A DNA stretch of 64,000 nucleotides. Origin: Bacteroidaceae bacterium (GTDB taxonomy: Bacteria; Bacteroidota; Bacteroidia; Bacteroidales; Bacteroidaceae). The position numbers were made by a program, and so were the translations under genes. Positions 9,033-16,252 of this stretch are shown here, one piece after another. The notes beneath the pieces were generated by a model. The model was not told the origin of the DNA and searched no databases. It saw only the letters and a list, made by a program, of their open reading frames with translations. Every line of letters begins with the position of its first letter. Positions within the stretch are counted from its first letter, which is position 1. Location of the stretch: contig JAFTXN010000004.1 of the NCBI GenBank assembly GCA_017461605.1, positions 1-64,000 of the forward strand, read 5' to 3'.

Positions 9033-9950
9033 TCACTGCACGCACTTCAGGAAGATTTCGTGCATGGAGGGTAGTTGTTCGCTGAAATGGCGTATCTCTG
9101 TCTGCTGAGCCAACAGGGCCACCAGTTCGGAGTTGGTCAAGCCGTCAGCCTTGTGCAACAGATAATGCTGCACGCCATCGGCCTCGGTGTGTGAAAGCAC
9201 CCGGTAGGCTTCCGTATCCGTCAGCGGCGCTGCGCCACCGGTACACACCAGTTCGTATTTGCCGGTGCGGAAACGCTCTTTGACCTCAGCCACATTGCCC
9301 GACAGAGCCACCTGCGAACGATTGATAAGTGCCATTTCATCGCAGATATCCTCCACCGAAGCCATGTTGTGGGTGGAGAAGATTACGGTATGTCCCTTAC
9401 GCTTCAGTTCGAGGATTTCCTGCTTCAACAATTCGGCATTGACGGGGTCGAATCCGGAGAAAGGCTCGTCGAAAATGAGCAATGGGGGTTCGTGCAGCAC
9501 GGTGATGATAAACTGCACCTTCTGCTGCATACCCTTGGAGAGTTCTTCCAACTTCTTGTCCCACCAAGGCATGATGTCGAAGCGTTCGAACCATTGCTGC
9601 AAGCGCTGCTTGGCCTCCTGCTTGGAGAGTCCCTTGAGGCGGGCCAAATAGACAGCCTGTTCGCCCACCTTCATTTTCTTGTAGAGTCCGCGCTCTTCCG
9701 GCAGATAGCCGATGCGTGCCACGTCCGATGGAGCAAATTCGTGCCCGTCGAACATCACGCTTCCGCTATCGGGGGCCGTGATGCGGTTGATGATGCGTAT
9801 GAGGGTGGTCTTGCCGGCACCATTGGGTCCCAGCAGCCCAAATATCTTACCGCGAGGCACTTCGATGCTCACATCGTTGAGTGCCGTGTGCTCGGCATAG
9901 CGTTTCACTATGTGCGAAGCCGAAAGAAATATATCAGGATTGTTCATCAC
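9033..9950 (-). CDS. ABC transporter ATP-binding protein, NatA-like (305 aa)
   Basis: ATPase subunit of the exporter formed with the permease downstream. Walker A is LLGPNGAGKTT (about residues 38-48), the Q-loop region is YLPEERGLYKKM, the signature is LSKGMQQKVQ (about 140), Walker B is LLIFDEPFSGFDP (about 160) and the H-loop is STHN. A C-terminal DUF4162-like extension of about 90 residues follows, usual in NatA-type proteins. Two adjacent methionines start the frame, and the second (9947) is equally possible. Upstream is lpxH, 58 bp away on the same strand, so the pair may be read from further upstream. Confidence 0.92.
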   Translation of the reverse strand: MMNNPDIFLSASHIVKRYAEHTALNDVSIEVPRGKIFGLLGPNGAGKTTLIRIINRITAPDSGSVMFDGHEFAPSDVARIGYLPEERGLYKKMKVGEQAVYLARLKGLSKQEAKQRLQQWFERFDIMPWWDKKLEELSKGMQQKVQFIITVLHEPPLLIFDEPFSGFDPVNAELLKQEILELKRKGHTVIFSTHNMASVEDICDEMALINRSQVALSGNVAEVKERFRTGKYELVCTGGAAPLTDTEAYRVLSHTEADGVQHYLLHKADGLTNSELVALLAQQTEIRHFSEQLPSMHEIFLKCVQ

Positions 9951-10007
9951 AGAATGTATTTGGTTGTTTTTGCTTATTTATTGAGGAGTTGAACTCACGA
10001 AAAGCCT

Positions 10008-10772
10008 TTACGGCATACTCTCTCCCTCCACAAAATCCTCCATAAACATGTGTTCGCCATCAAAAACGGCATAGGTGAACTGCGAAATCCAATCACCCAA
10101 AAGCAACAAGCGCGTTTGCTTTGCCAACTGCAAGTCCAATTCTATGTGCCGGTGCCCAAATACAAAGAAGTTTACCTCGGGATGGGTGGCGAGATAGTTT
10201 TTGGAGAAACGTACCAACTCTTCACGTTCTTCCCCCATGTATGGCGGTTCTTTGCCATCCACACGCTTGAGTCGGCTGCGGCGTGCCCATTCTCGTCCGA
10301 AGGCAATGCCCCAACGCGGATGCACGGCAGCAAAGAGACGCTGACACAGCCGGTTGTGGAACACGGAACGCAGGAAGAGGAACTTGCGATCGGTCGACCC
10401 CAAGCCATCGCCATGCGCCACATAGAACACCTTGCCGTAAATCTCCATCACCGCCCCGGCACGATGCAACGTCACACCACATTCGCGCTCCAGATAGTTG
10501 CCCACCCACAGGTCGTGGTTGCCTATGAAGTAGTGCACCTCCACCCCTCTATCGGTCAGTTCGCTGATTTTCCCAAGGAAACGGGTATAGCCCTTGGGCA
10601 CCACGGTGCGATATTCATGCCAGAAGTCGAACATATCGCCCAGCAGATAGACGGCCGCAGCCTTGGTCTTGATGCTTTCGAGAAAGTTCACCAATCTTCG
10701 CTCCTGCATCCGACGATGCGAAACGGCCAAACTACCCAGGTGGGCATCAGAGAGAAAATATACGTTCTTCAT
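10008..10772 (-). CDS. lpxH: UDP-2,3-diacylglucosamine diphosphatase (254 aa)
   Basis: Calcineurin-type metallophosphoesterase of lipid A synthesis that cleaves UDP-2,3-diacylglucosamine to lipid X and UMP at the inner membrane. Metal-binding motifs are all present: D9 and H11 in SDAHLGS, D46 in LLGDMFDFW, GNHD at residues 84-87, HGDG at about 120 and FGHRH near 208. The insertion between HGDG and GHRH is typical of Bacteroidetes LpxH. Length is normal. It lies between a SufT-like gene and the ABC exporter on the same strand, with 42- and 57-bp gaps. Confidence 0.93.
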   Translation of the reverse strand: MKNVYFLSDAHLGSLAVSHRRMQERRLVNFLESIKTKAAAVYLLGDMFDFWHEYRTVVPKGYTRFLGKISELTDRGVEVHYFIGNHDLWVGNYLERECGVTLHRAGAVMEIYGKVFYVAHGDGLGSTDRKFLFLRSVFHNRLCQRLFAAVHPRWGIAFGREWARRSRLKRVDGKEPPYMGEEREELVRFSKNYLATHPEVNFFVFGHRHIELDLQLAKQTRLLLLGDWISQFTYAVFDGEHMFMEDFVEGESMP

Positions 10773-10814
10773 GTTTGTGTGCTTTTGGTTGTGTACACGC
10801 TGCGAGGCATGCTT

Positions 10815-11135
10815 TTACAAGAAGCCCAAATCCAACTTTGCCTCCTCGCTCATCATGTCCTTGTCCCACTCCGGCTCAAACACGAGGTTGATATGTGGTT
10901 CCACCACCCCGGGCACGCCGGAGAGCTTGATACGCACGTCTTCTACGATGAAGTCGGCCGCAGGACAGTTGGGCGCAGTGAGCGTCATGTCTACCATCAG
11001 ATGCCCATCGTCTTGCAGGTCCACCTTGTAGATCAGCCCAAGGTTGTAGACGTCTACAGGTATCTCCGGGTCGTAAACGGTTTTGAGCACCTCGATGATG
11101 CGCTCTTCTATTTTCAGTTTTTCTTCAGCTGTCAT
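10815..11135 (-). CDS. SufT/MIP18-type (DUF59) iron-sulfur assembly factor (106 aa)
   Basis: Single-domain DUF59 protein. The motif TVYDPEIPVDVYNLGLIY and the invariant cysteine in LTAPNCPAADF are present. The family helps mature iron-sulfur proteins, and in Bacteroidetes this stand-alone form is usual. The C-terminus MMSEEAKLDLGFL is the common ending. It lies in the string radC, sufT-like, lpxH with gaps of about 45 bp. The target protein cannot be inferred. Confidence 0.9.
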   Translation of the reverse strand: MTAEEKLKIEERIIEVLKTVYDPEIPVDVYNLGLIYKVDLQDDGHLMVDMTLTAPNCPAADFIVEDVRIKLSGVPGVVEPHINLVFEPEWDKDMMSEEAKLDLGFL

Positions 11136-11183
11136 ATATTATATATAATGTGTATTTTCGGTATCATGGGAAACTTGTGTGAC

Positions 11184-11882
11184 CTACAAGCGTCCCTCGT
11201 CGGCATAGCTATAATAATTGCGGTCGGCCACAATCAGGTGATCGGCCAGTCGGATCTGCATGAGGTCGGCTGCTTGTCGCACACGCTCGGTCAGCGCATC
11301 GTCCTGCTTGCTGGGCAACGGGCTGCCGGAGGGATGGTTGTGGCAGAGCACAATGGCACTGGCACGGGCCACAATGGCTTCGCGCAGGATGCAACGCACA
11401 TCGGCCAATGTCTGTGTCAAACCGCCACTACTCACGCAGCGAGAGCCCAGGCTCTGCATACGCGAATTGAGCAGCAGCACATGCATTTCCTCTGTGGGAA
11501 GGTCCTGCATCTGTGCCGAGAAATAGCGGAACACAGCCCCCGAGTCGGTCAACGACACGCGGTCGGACGGCGGCTCTGCTGCCCGTCGGCGTCCCAATTC
11601 GCATGCCGCCATAATGGTGATGGCCTTGGCTTGCCCGATGCCTTTGTATTGGCAAAGCCGGTCAAGAGGCAATTTGCCCAATGTCGACAAGCTGCCCTTG
11701 CAGTCCTGAAGAATGCGGCGCGTCAGGTCAACAGCACTCTCGTCCGCAGTGCCGGAGCCAATCAGGATGGCCAACAACTCGGCATCAGAGAGCGCACTCG
11801 CACCATGCTTGGCCAACCGTTCACGCGGTCGGTCGGCCTCATCCCATCGGTTGATGCTGAGTTTGCGCACGCTTTCCGACAT
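11184..11882 (-). CDS. radC: RadC-family JAB/MPN protein (232 aa)
   Basis: N-terminal helix-hairpin-helix region (about residues 15-90, with ALSDAELLAILIGSG and YKGIGQAKA) followed by a JAMM metalloprotease-fold domain (about 105-232) with E131-type glutamate and the HNHPSGSPLPSKQDD metal motif. The name comes from a historical DNA-repair assignment, and the true biochemical role is unsettled. Length is normal. It begins five bases after the stop of the GT2 gene, so the two are co-transcribed. Confidence 0.92.
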   Translation of the reverse strand: MSESVRKLSINRWDEADRPRERLAKHGASALSDAELLAILIGSGTADESAVDLTRRILQDCKGSLSTLGKLPLDRLCQYKGIGQAKAITIMAACELGRRRAAEPPSDRVSLTDSGAVFRYFSAQMQDLPTEEMHVLLLNSRMQSLGSRCVSSGGLTQTLADVRCILREAIVARASAIVLCHNHPSGSPLPSKQDDALTERVRQAADLMQIRLADHLIVADRNYYSYADEGRL

Positions 11883-11887
11883 AATTG

Positions 11888-12877
11888 TTACTTATAGAAA
11901 TTCTTCTTAAAGGCTTCGAACTCCCCACGCCCCAACACTTGACACTGCCACCAGGCACGCAGAAAGCCCGTGCCATAGCCCAACAGCTGTACATAAGCCG
12001 CAGCAACAGCACGCAAACCCACGCCGACACTCCGTTCGGCACAGGTCGCATCCACTAAGATAATCAGGGAAAAGAGCAACAGGGGCAGCAAACTCCATAC
12101 GCACAGCGGTGAGCACAACAGCAGCACCACACAGCCCAAGGTAAACACTGCCGGCAAAAGATGTACCAACTTCAGTGTACCCGGATGACGTTTCGTCAGG
12201 TGAATGCGGGCAATGCCTGAATTGTGCACTTGTTTGAAGAACTTACGAAGATCGGTGCGTCGCTTGTGCCATACCCAGGCTTCGGGAAACAGGCGACAGC
12301 TATACTTTCCTGCAAAGATGCGCGTACTGAAATCGATGTCTTCACCAAATCGCATCTCCGAGAAGCCGCCCAAAGCACGATACACCGACGTGCGAACCCC
12401 CATATTGAACGAGCGGGGATAGAATTTGTCCATCTTACGCTTACCACCGCGAATGCCTCCGGTAGTAAAGAACGAGGTCATGGCATAATTGATGGCTTTC
12501 TGCATTGGGGTAAACGAACTATGCGCACGGTCCGGCCCTCCGAAAGCATCACAAGGATTGGCTGAAAGTTCCTTGTCCACTTCCACAAGATAATCGGGCG
12601 GAAGCACCACATCGCTGTCAAGTATCAGCACATAGTCGCCCGATGCCCTCTCCACGCCATAGTTGCGTGTCTGTCCCGGCCCACTATTGGGCTTCACAAA
12701 GTATTTCACATCCAAACGCGACGCATACTTTTCCACTACTTCTTGGCATGGCACAGACGAGCCGTCTTCGATGATGAGCACCTCAAAGCCTTGCATTGTT
12801 TGGCCGCAAAGACTGTCCAAGAGCTCGTCCACTTCATCCGGACGATTGTACACAGGAACTACAAAAGAGTACTTCAT
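11888..12877 (-). CDS. Membrane-anchored GT2 glycosyltransferase (329 aa)
   Basis: GT-A fold family 2 enzyme. VVPVYNRPDEVDELLDSL starts the nucleotide-binding domain, IIEDGSS follows, LILDSDVVLPP carries the DxD-type acidic motif (about residue 93), and GEDIDFSTRIF (about 180) supplies the ED base. Two or three hydrophobic segments at about 235-305 anchor it in the inner membrane. Donor and acceptor are unknown, and surface polysaccharide or glycolipid synthesis is likely. It heads the string GT2, radC, sufT-like, lpxH. Its promoter lies inside the REP-like repeat at 12904-12934. Confidence 0.88.
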   Translation of the reverse strand: MKYSFVVPVYNRPDEVDELLDSLCGQTMQGFEVLIIEDGSSVPCQEVVEKYASRLDVKYFVKPNSGPGQTRNYGVERASGDYVLILDSDVVLPPDYLVEVDKELSANPCDAFGGPDRAHSSFTPMQKAINYAMTSFFTTGGIRGGKRKMDKFYPRSFNMGVRTSVYRALGGFSEMRFGEDIDFSTRIFAGKYSCRLFPEAWVWHKRRTDLRKFFKQVHNSGIARIHLTKRHPGTLKLVHLLPAVFTLGCVVLLLCSPLCVWSLLPLLLFSLIILVDATCAERSVGVGLRAVAAAYVQLLGYGTGFLRAWWQCQVLGRGEFEAFKKNFYK

Positions 12878-12903
12878 ATTCTTCCAATGCTTTATTTTGT
12901 GGA

Positions 12904-12934
12904 CAAAGATAGTGCAAGGCGAGCGGAATACAAA
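12904..12934 (-). promoter_or_regulatory. Promoter of the GT2 operon inside a repeat copy
   Basis: On the minus strand TTTG (complement of 12931-12934), 19 bp, then TATCTTTG (complement of 12904-12911), giving a start near 12898 and a leader of about 20 nt. The same DNA (caaagatagtgcaaggcgag) is the edge of the repeat family at 12964-13201. Confidence 0.65.
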
Positions 12935-12963
12935 GAAAGGTCATAGGCTTTTCTTTTATTCCC

Positions 12964-13201
12964 GAGCCGCAGCCTATCTTGGGCGAAGCCAAAGTAGTGC
13001 AAGGCGAGTGGAATGCCAAATTTATTTGAGCATTACCGAGCCGCAGCCTATCTTGGGCGAAGTCAAAGATAGTGAAAGGTGAGTGAAAAGCTTGAAAGTG
13101 AGCTTGCGAATTTTCAAAAGCTTTTCCAAACCGCATCCTATCTTGGGCGAAGCCAAAGTAGTGCAAGGCGAGTGGAATGCCAAATTTATTTGAGCATTAC
13201 C
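12964..13201. repeat. Three tandem REP-like units of 74-90 bp
   Basis: Unit 1 is 12964-13037 (74 bp), unit 2 is 13038-13127 (90 bp, diverged second half), unit 3 is 13128-13201 (74 bp, nearly identical to unit 1). A truncated fourth copy lies at 12904-12930. Each unit starts 'gagccgcagcctatcttgg' and carries a hairpin, CTATCTTGGGC-GAA-GCCAAAGTAG, with the second copy restored to a fuller match (AAAGATAG). The units end 'ggaatgccaaatttatttgagcattacc'. Frames at 12834-13166 and 13022-13210 are translations of these repeats. Confidence 0.9.
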
Positions 13202-13275
13202 GAGCCGCATGTAGGCTCACGCCGGATTTTCATACACATTCTGAGAACTCCCCTGAAAGGGGAAGAAGCTATCAG

Positions 13276-13370
13276 CTTAGGGCAACGCCCTAAGAACACA
13301 ACGCAGATTCACCGTGCGCCCTGCAGGGCGCATTTATCGCCATTACATATACTCGGGGCGCTGCCCCGAG
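13276..13370. repeat. Cluster of three perfect palindromes
   Basis: CTTAGGGCAACGCCCTAAG at 13276-13294 has 8-bp arms and a 3-nt loop. TGCGCCCTGCAGGGCGCA at 13315-13332 is an 18-bp perfect palindrome. CTCGGGGCGCTGCCCCGAG at 13352-13370 has 8-bp arms and a 3-nt loop. More imperfect inverted repeats follow to about 13580 (gggcttgccggccc, cctcctaaggtaggagg). The stretch 13202-13680 holds no gene and looks like accreted palindromic elements. Confidence 0.85.
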
Positions 13371-13726
13371 CTGAGGGCTTGCCGGCCCTTCAGGCCGTTT
13401 ACTCTGTTTAATCTGTTGAAATAACTCTGCTGTTCGTTCATACCCCTCACCCGTTCCGGGAGCTCCCCAACCTTAGGGAGCAGCCCCATCCGGTTTGTCC
13501 GAACGCAGAAAATCAGAGGGAGAAACCATCCGGACGGGGCTGTCCTCCTAAGGTAGGAGGACGAGCGAAGCGGAGGAGGTATGAGCAGATGACATATGCA
13601 GTTGCTCAAAAAAGCATCCAACTGCACGTCTCATCCGTGTATTCTGTTGATTAAAATTCGTATGTCCAAAGCCTTTGTGCCACCCCGACAACCTACGACA
13701 TACTCTACACAGATTTTTATTTCGCG

Positions 13727-13743
13727 TTTTTACTGCCCTACTG
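13727..13743. repeat. Dispersed repeat, copy 2 (TTTTTACTGCCCTACTG)
   Basis: Exact second copy of the 17-mer at 324-340, followed by 'ccatttctcagcgcaaca'. Intergenic, downstream of the TPR gene terminator. Confidence 0.7.
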
Positions 13744-13854
13744 CCATTTCTCAGCGCAACAAATTGTATTTCAACCCTTAAGAGCATGGCAACAAATATG
13801 GCAGCAAGCTGCTTCTTCTGCCATGCCTGCCATCAACGGCATTGGCAGGAACTA

Positions 13855-13893
13855 CAAAAAAATGCTTCTTCGTAATGAGAATACGGAGAAGCA
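13855..13893 (-). terminator. Terminator of the TPR gene
   Basis: TGCTTCTTCGT (13863-13873) pairs with ACGGAGAAGCA (13883-13893). On the minus strand a run of seven or eight T follows (complement of 13855-13862). Confidence 0.85.
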
Positions 13894-13926
13894 CTTGAAA
13901 AGAAACGTTGTTGCCTATCACATCCA

Positions 13927-14901
13927 TCAGAACCCATAAGGATTCATAGTGCGGTAGCGATCGGCCATTTGGTTCTCCACATTGGTAAATTCACCCTCGA
14001 CTTCGGCCACCACTTCGGGCTTCAGTTCAAGCGCACGACGCAAGTCGTCGGCTGCGCCTTCCTTGTCGTGCAAGGCCAAACGCACTCCGCCACGTTGCTT
14101 ATAGGCCTCAGCAAAGTCGGGTTGCAGTTCGATGGCTTCGTCATAGATGGCCAAAGCCTTATCTCTGCGCGAAGTGTTTTCATAGAGCGAACCCAGGCGC
14201 AACACGGCCTCTTGACTGAAAGGATAGAGTTCGTGTACATGCAGCAGTGCAGCCTCGGCAGCTTCGGTTTGGCCGGTTTGCAACAGCGCTTCGGCCTGCA
14301 AAAGTCCGAACTCCTCATTGTCGGCATCGGCCTGCAAGAGCACTTCAACATCCTCCATGGCTTGTGCGGCCTGCCCCATATCGCACAGGATGCGTGCACG
14401 GAGCAGGCGGGCCGGCAGATGGTCGGCTGCTTGTTCGATGGTCTGCGTGAGGCGAGCGATGGCAGTGAAGAGATCTTTCAGCCCGTAAGCAGCCTCGGCG
14501 CAAGCATAAAGCACAGCCGGATTGGTTTCGGCATCTTTCACCAAATCGTCACAAATGGTTTTCATGTCCTCATAGCGTCCCATCCGTCCCAGTGTCGTTG
14601 CGCGCAACAGCTGCACCGAGGTGTTGTCAGGGGCTTCCGCAGACAGAGTCTCGAGCAACGGCAAGGCTTTCTCCAGGTTTCCCTGACGCAAATAGGCTTC
14701 TGCCAGAAATCCTTGCGTCTGAGCATCCTGCTTGATATTCAGCGCACTCTCGAAGCAACGCACGGCATATCCAGGTTCGCCCATACGCATGGCACGAACG
14801 CCATCATCGCGTAGCGTGTTGAAATTTCGTTCCTGCGTACGCTGTTCCTGTTCTTCCGAATCGGCTTGCGGTGCACCGAAGATGCGTTGAAAAAATCCCA
14901 T
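13927..14901 (-). CDS. Cytoplasmic TPR-repeat protein (324 aa)
   Basis: Starts MGFFQRIFGAPQ at ATG 14901, preferred over the frame-opening codon at 14943 because the hydrophobic N-terminus MGFFQRIFG is a typical start and the extra 14 residues look like leader. About seven tetratricopeptide repeats span residues 35-300, with typical positions such as 'GVRAMRMGEPGYAVRCFESALNI' and 'ALAIYDEAIELQPDFAEAYKQRG'. There is no signal peptide. TPR proteins scaffold protein contacts, and the partner is unknown. fabI lies 96 bp upstream on the same strand with a hairpin between them. Confidence 0.85.
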   Translation of the reverse strand: MGFFQRIFGAPQADSEEQEQRTQERNFNTLRDDGVRAMRMGEPGYAVRCFESALNIKQDAQTQGFLAEAYLRQGNLEKALPLLETLSAEAPDNTSVQLLRATTLGRMGRYEDMKTICDDLVKDAETNPAVLYACAEAAYGLKDLFTAIARLTQTIEQAADHLPARLLRARILCDMGQAAQAMEDVEVLLQADADNEEFGLLQAEALLQTGQTEAAEAALLHVHELYPFSQEAVLRLGSLYENTSRRDKALAIYDEAIELQPDFAEAYKQRGGVRLALHDKEGAADDLRRALELKPEVVAEVEGEFTNVENQMADRYRTMNPYGF

Positions 14902-14950
14902 GGTCGTGAAAGTTTTTTGAAGGTTTGGTACCGAAATTATCAATGAGAAA

Positions 14951-14985
14951 GGGCGAAAACGAAAGGTTGTCTTTCGTCACCGCCC
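14951..14985 (-). terminator. Possible fabI terminator hairpin
   Basis: GGGCG (14951-14955) with CGCCC (14981-14985) encloses ACGAAAG/CTTTCGT. The minus-strand T-run after it is short (three T), so termination may be partial and the TPR gene may be read through. Confidence 0.45.
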
Positions 14986-14996
14986 CTATGGATTGT

Positions 14997-15854
14997 TTAT
15001 CCGTATATCACTTTGCCGTTTTCGTCCTCAAAGGGAGCAAGGTCCTTGGCATATTGGTTCATGGCACGCAGGCTCATGCCCATGCTTGAGAAACCGCCAT
15101 CGTGGTAGAGGTTCTGCATCGTAACCTTGCGGCAGAAGTCGGAGAAGAGCATCACGCAATAGTCAGCACACTCCTCGGCACTTGCATTGCCCAGCGGCGA
15201 CATCTTGTCAGCGAAGTCCATCAGGTCGTCCATCATCTTGATGCCCTTGCCGGCTGTTGTCGGTGTGGGCGACTGCGAAATGGTATTGACACGCACGCCT
15301 TTCTCACGGCCGTAAATATAGCCGAAGCTGCGGGCAATGCTCTCCAACATGCTCTTGGCATCAGCCATATCACTGTAACCATAGAAGGTACGTTGGGCTG
15401 CCACATAGCTGAGGGCAACCACCGAACCGCCTTCTGCGATGGCATCGAGTTTCTTGGCAGTCTGCAGCATCTTATGGAAAGAAACGGCAGAGATATCGAG
15501 TGTTTTCGACAACATGCCATAGTCCAAGTCGTCGTAGGTGCGGTGTTTGCGCACATTGGGGCTCATTCCGATGGAGTGGAGCACAAAGTCCACAGGTCCG
15601 CCCAGCACTTCCATACTGCGCTCAAACACAAGCTTGAGGTCGTCCACGCTTGTGGCATCTGCCGGGATGATTTCCGCACCCAGCTTTTCGGCCAAAGCAT
15701 CCAGCTCGCCCATACGCAATGCCATGGGGGTGTTGCTCAAGGTGATGGTTGCGCCTTCGGCTACTGCCTTTTCTGCTACTTTCCAAGCAATGGAATGTTC
15801 GTTGAGTGCGCCGAAAATGATACCGCGCTTACCTTTCAATAAATTGTGCGTCAT
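14997..15854 (-). CDS. fabI: Enoyl-ACP reductase, FabI type (285 aa)
   Basis: NADH-dependent reductase of the last step of fatty-acid elongation. It is a short-chain dehydrogenase fold starting MTHNLLKGKRGIIFGALNEHSIAW, with the FabI nucleotide motif G-A-x5-S-I-A-W, the SIG segment, and catalytic tyrosines in the block YVAAQRTFYGYSDMADAKSM (Y-x6-K). ATG 15854 is chosen over 15890 because the -7 promoter element occupies 15888-15895. The family length of about 280 residues also fits. A single gene with its own promoter. Confidence 0.95.
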   Translation of the reverse strand: MTHNLLKGKRGIIFGALNEHSIAWKVAEKAVAEGATITLSNTPMALRMGELDALAEKLGAEIIPADATSVDDLKLVFERSMEVLGGPVDFVLHSIGMSPNVRKHRTYDDLDYGMLSKTLDISAVSFHKMLQTAKKLDAIAEGGSVVALSYVAAQRTFYGYSDMADAKSMLESIARSFGYIYGREKGVRVNTISQSPTPTTAGKGIKMMDDLMDFADKMSPLGNASAEECADYCVMLFSDFCRKVTMQNLYHDGGFSSMGMSLRAMNQYAKDLAPFEDENGKVIYG

Positions 15855-15887
15855 GTTCAAAAATCTTTTTAATCCTAAAAAACGGCA

Positions 15888-15919
15888 CAAAGATACAACT
15901 TTTGTGCATACCCGACAAA
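15888..15919 (-). promoter_or_regulatory. Promoter of fabI
   Basis: On the minus strand TTTG (complement of 15916-15919), 20 bp, then TATCTTTG (complement of 15888-15895). The predicted start near 15882 leaves a 28-nt leader to ATG 15854 and rules out the longer start at 15890. Confidence 0.75.
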
Positions 15920-16120
15920 TTCACGGGTCGCAAAGCGCAATGCAAGGAGTTATGCCGGGCCGCAGCCGAATTTGATAAAACCCGAACGTAGATACCTCCC
16001 CCACTCTGCCTGCCTCCCTTACACACCTTATAATTATATCATGTATCAGGACTTTCACACAGAGTTTTCAAACTTTGCTTACACTTTGTTCGAAAAACGG
16101 CCCTTCCGTGTGTAAAAATT

Positions 16121-16176
16121 CACAGTGCTTGTAGAATTTTCTGCAGTGTTTGTAGAAAATTCTGCAGTGCTTGCAG
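16121..16176. repeat. 21-bp phased palindrome array, locus A
   Basis: Three near-palindromes of the type CTGCAGTGCTTGCAG have cores AGTGCTT, AGTGTTT and AGTGCTT centred at 16127, 16148 and 16169, exactly 21 bp apart. AT-rich spacers 'aattttct' and 'aaaattct' separate them. They lie 77 bp upstream of the helicase start in the gene-free stretch 15920-16252, which otherwise shows nothing I can name. Confidence 0.85.
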
Positions 16177-16238
16177 ATTTTCCGCAGAGGGCGGCGATTT
16201 TCAAGCATCGTATCTCAGAAGATTTCACTCACCTTTCT

Positions 16239-16246
16239 TATATTTG
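16239..16246 (+). promoter_or_regulatory. -7 element just before the helicase start
   Basis: TATATTTG at 16239-16246 fits TAnnTTTG. With the usual 5-7 nt to the start point, transcription would begin at about 16252, on the ATG at 16253. No good -33 TTG is seen, so the call is moderate. Confidence 0.5.
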
Positions 16247-16252
16247 CAAATC

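Noticed and set aside
10050-11897. 615-residue open frame on the + strand
   Set aside because: Antisense shadow of lpxH, the SufT-like gene and radC, which all have complete motifs on the other strand.
12834-13210. Open frames of 110 and 62 residues on the minus strand
   Set aside because: They are translations of the REP-like repeats and share repeated peptide strings for that reason only. No start signal or family resemblance.
16121-16176. Phased arrays as CRISPR-like or as tandem terminators
   Set aside because: Spacers of 6-8 bp are far too short for CRISPR, and most arrays lie upstream of genes and lack T-runs, so neither reading fits.
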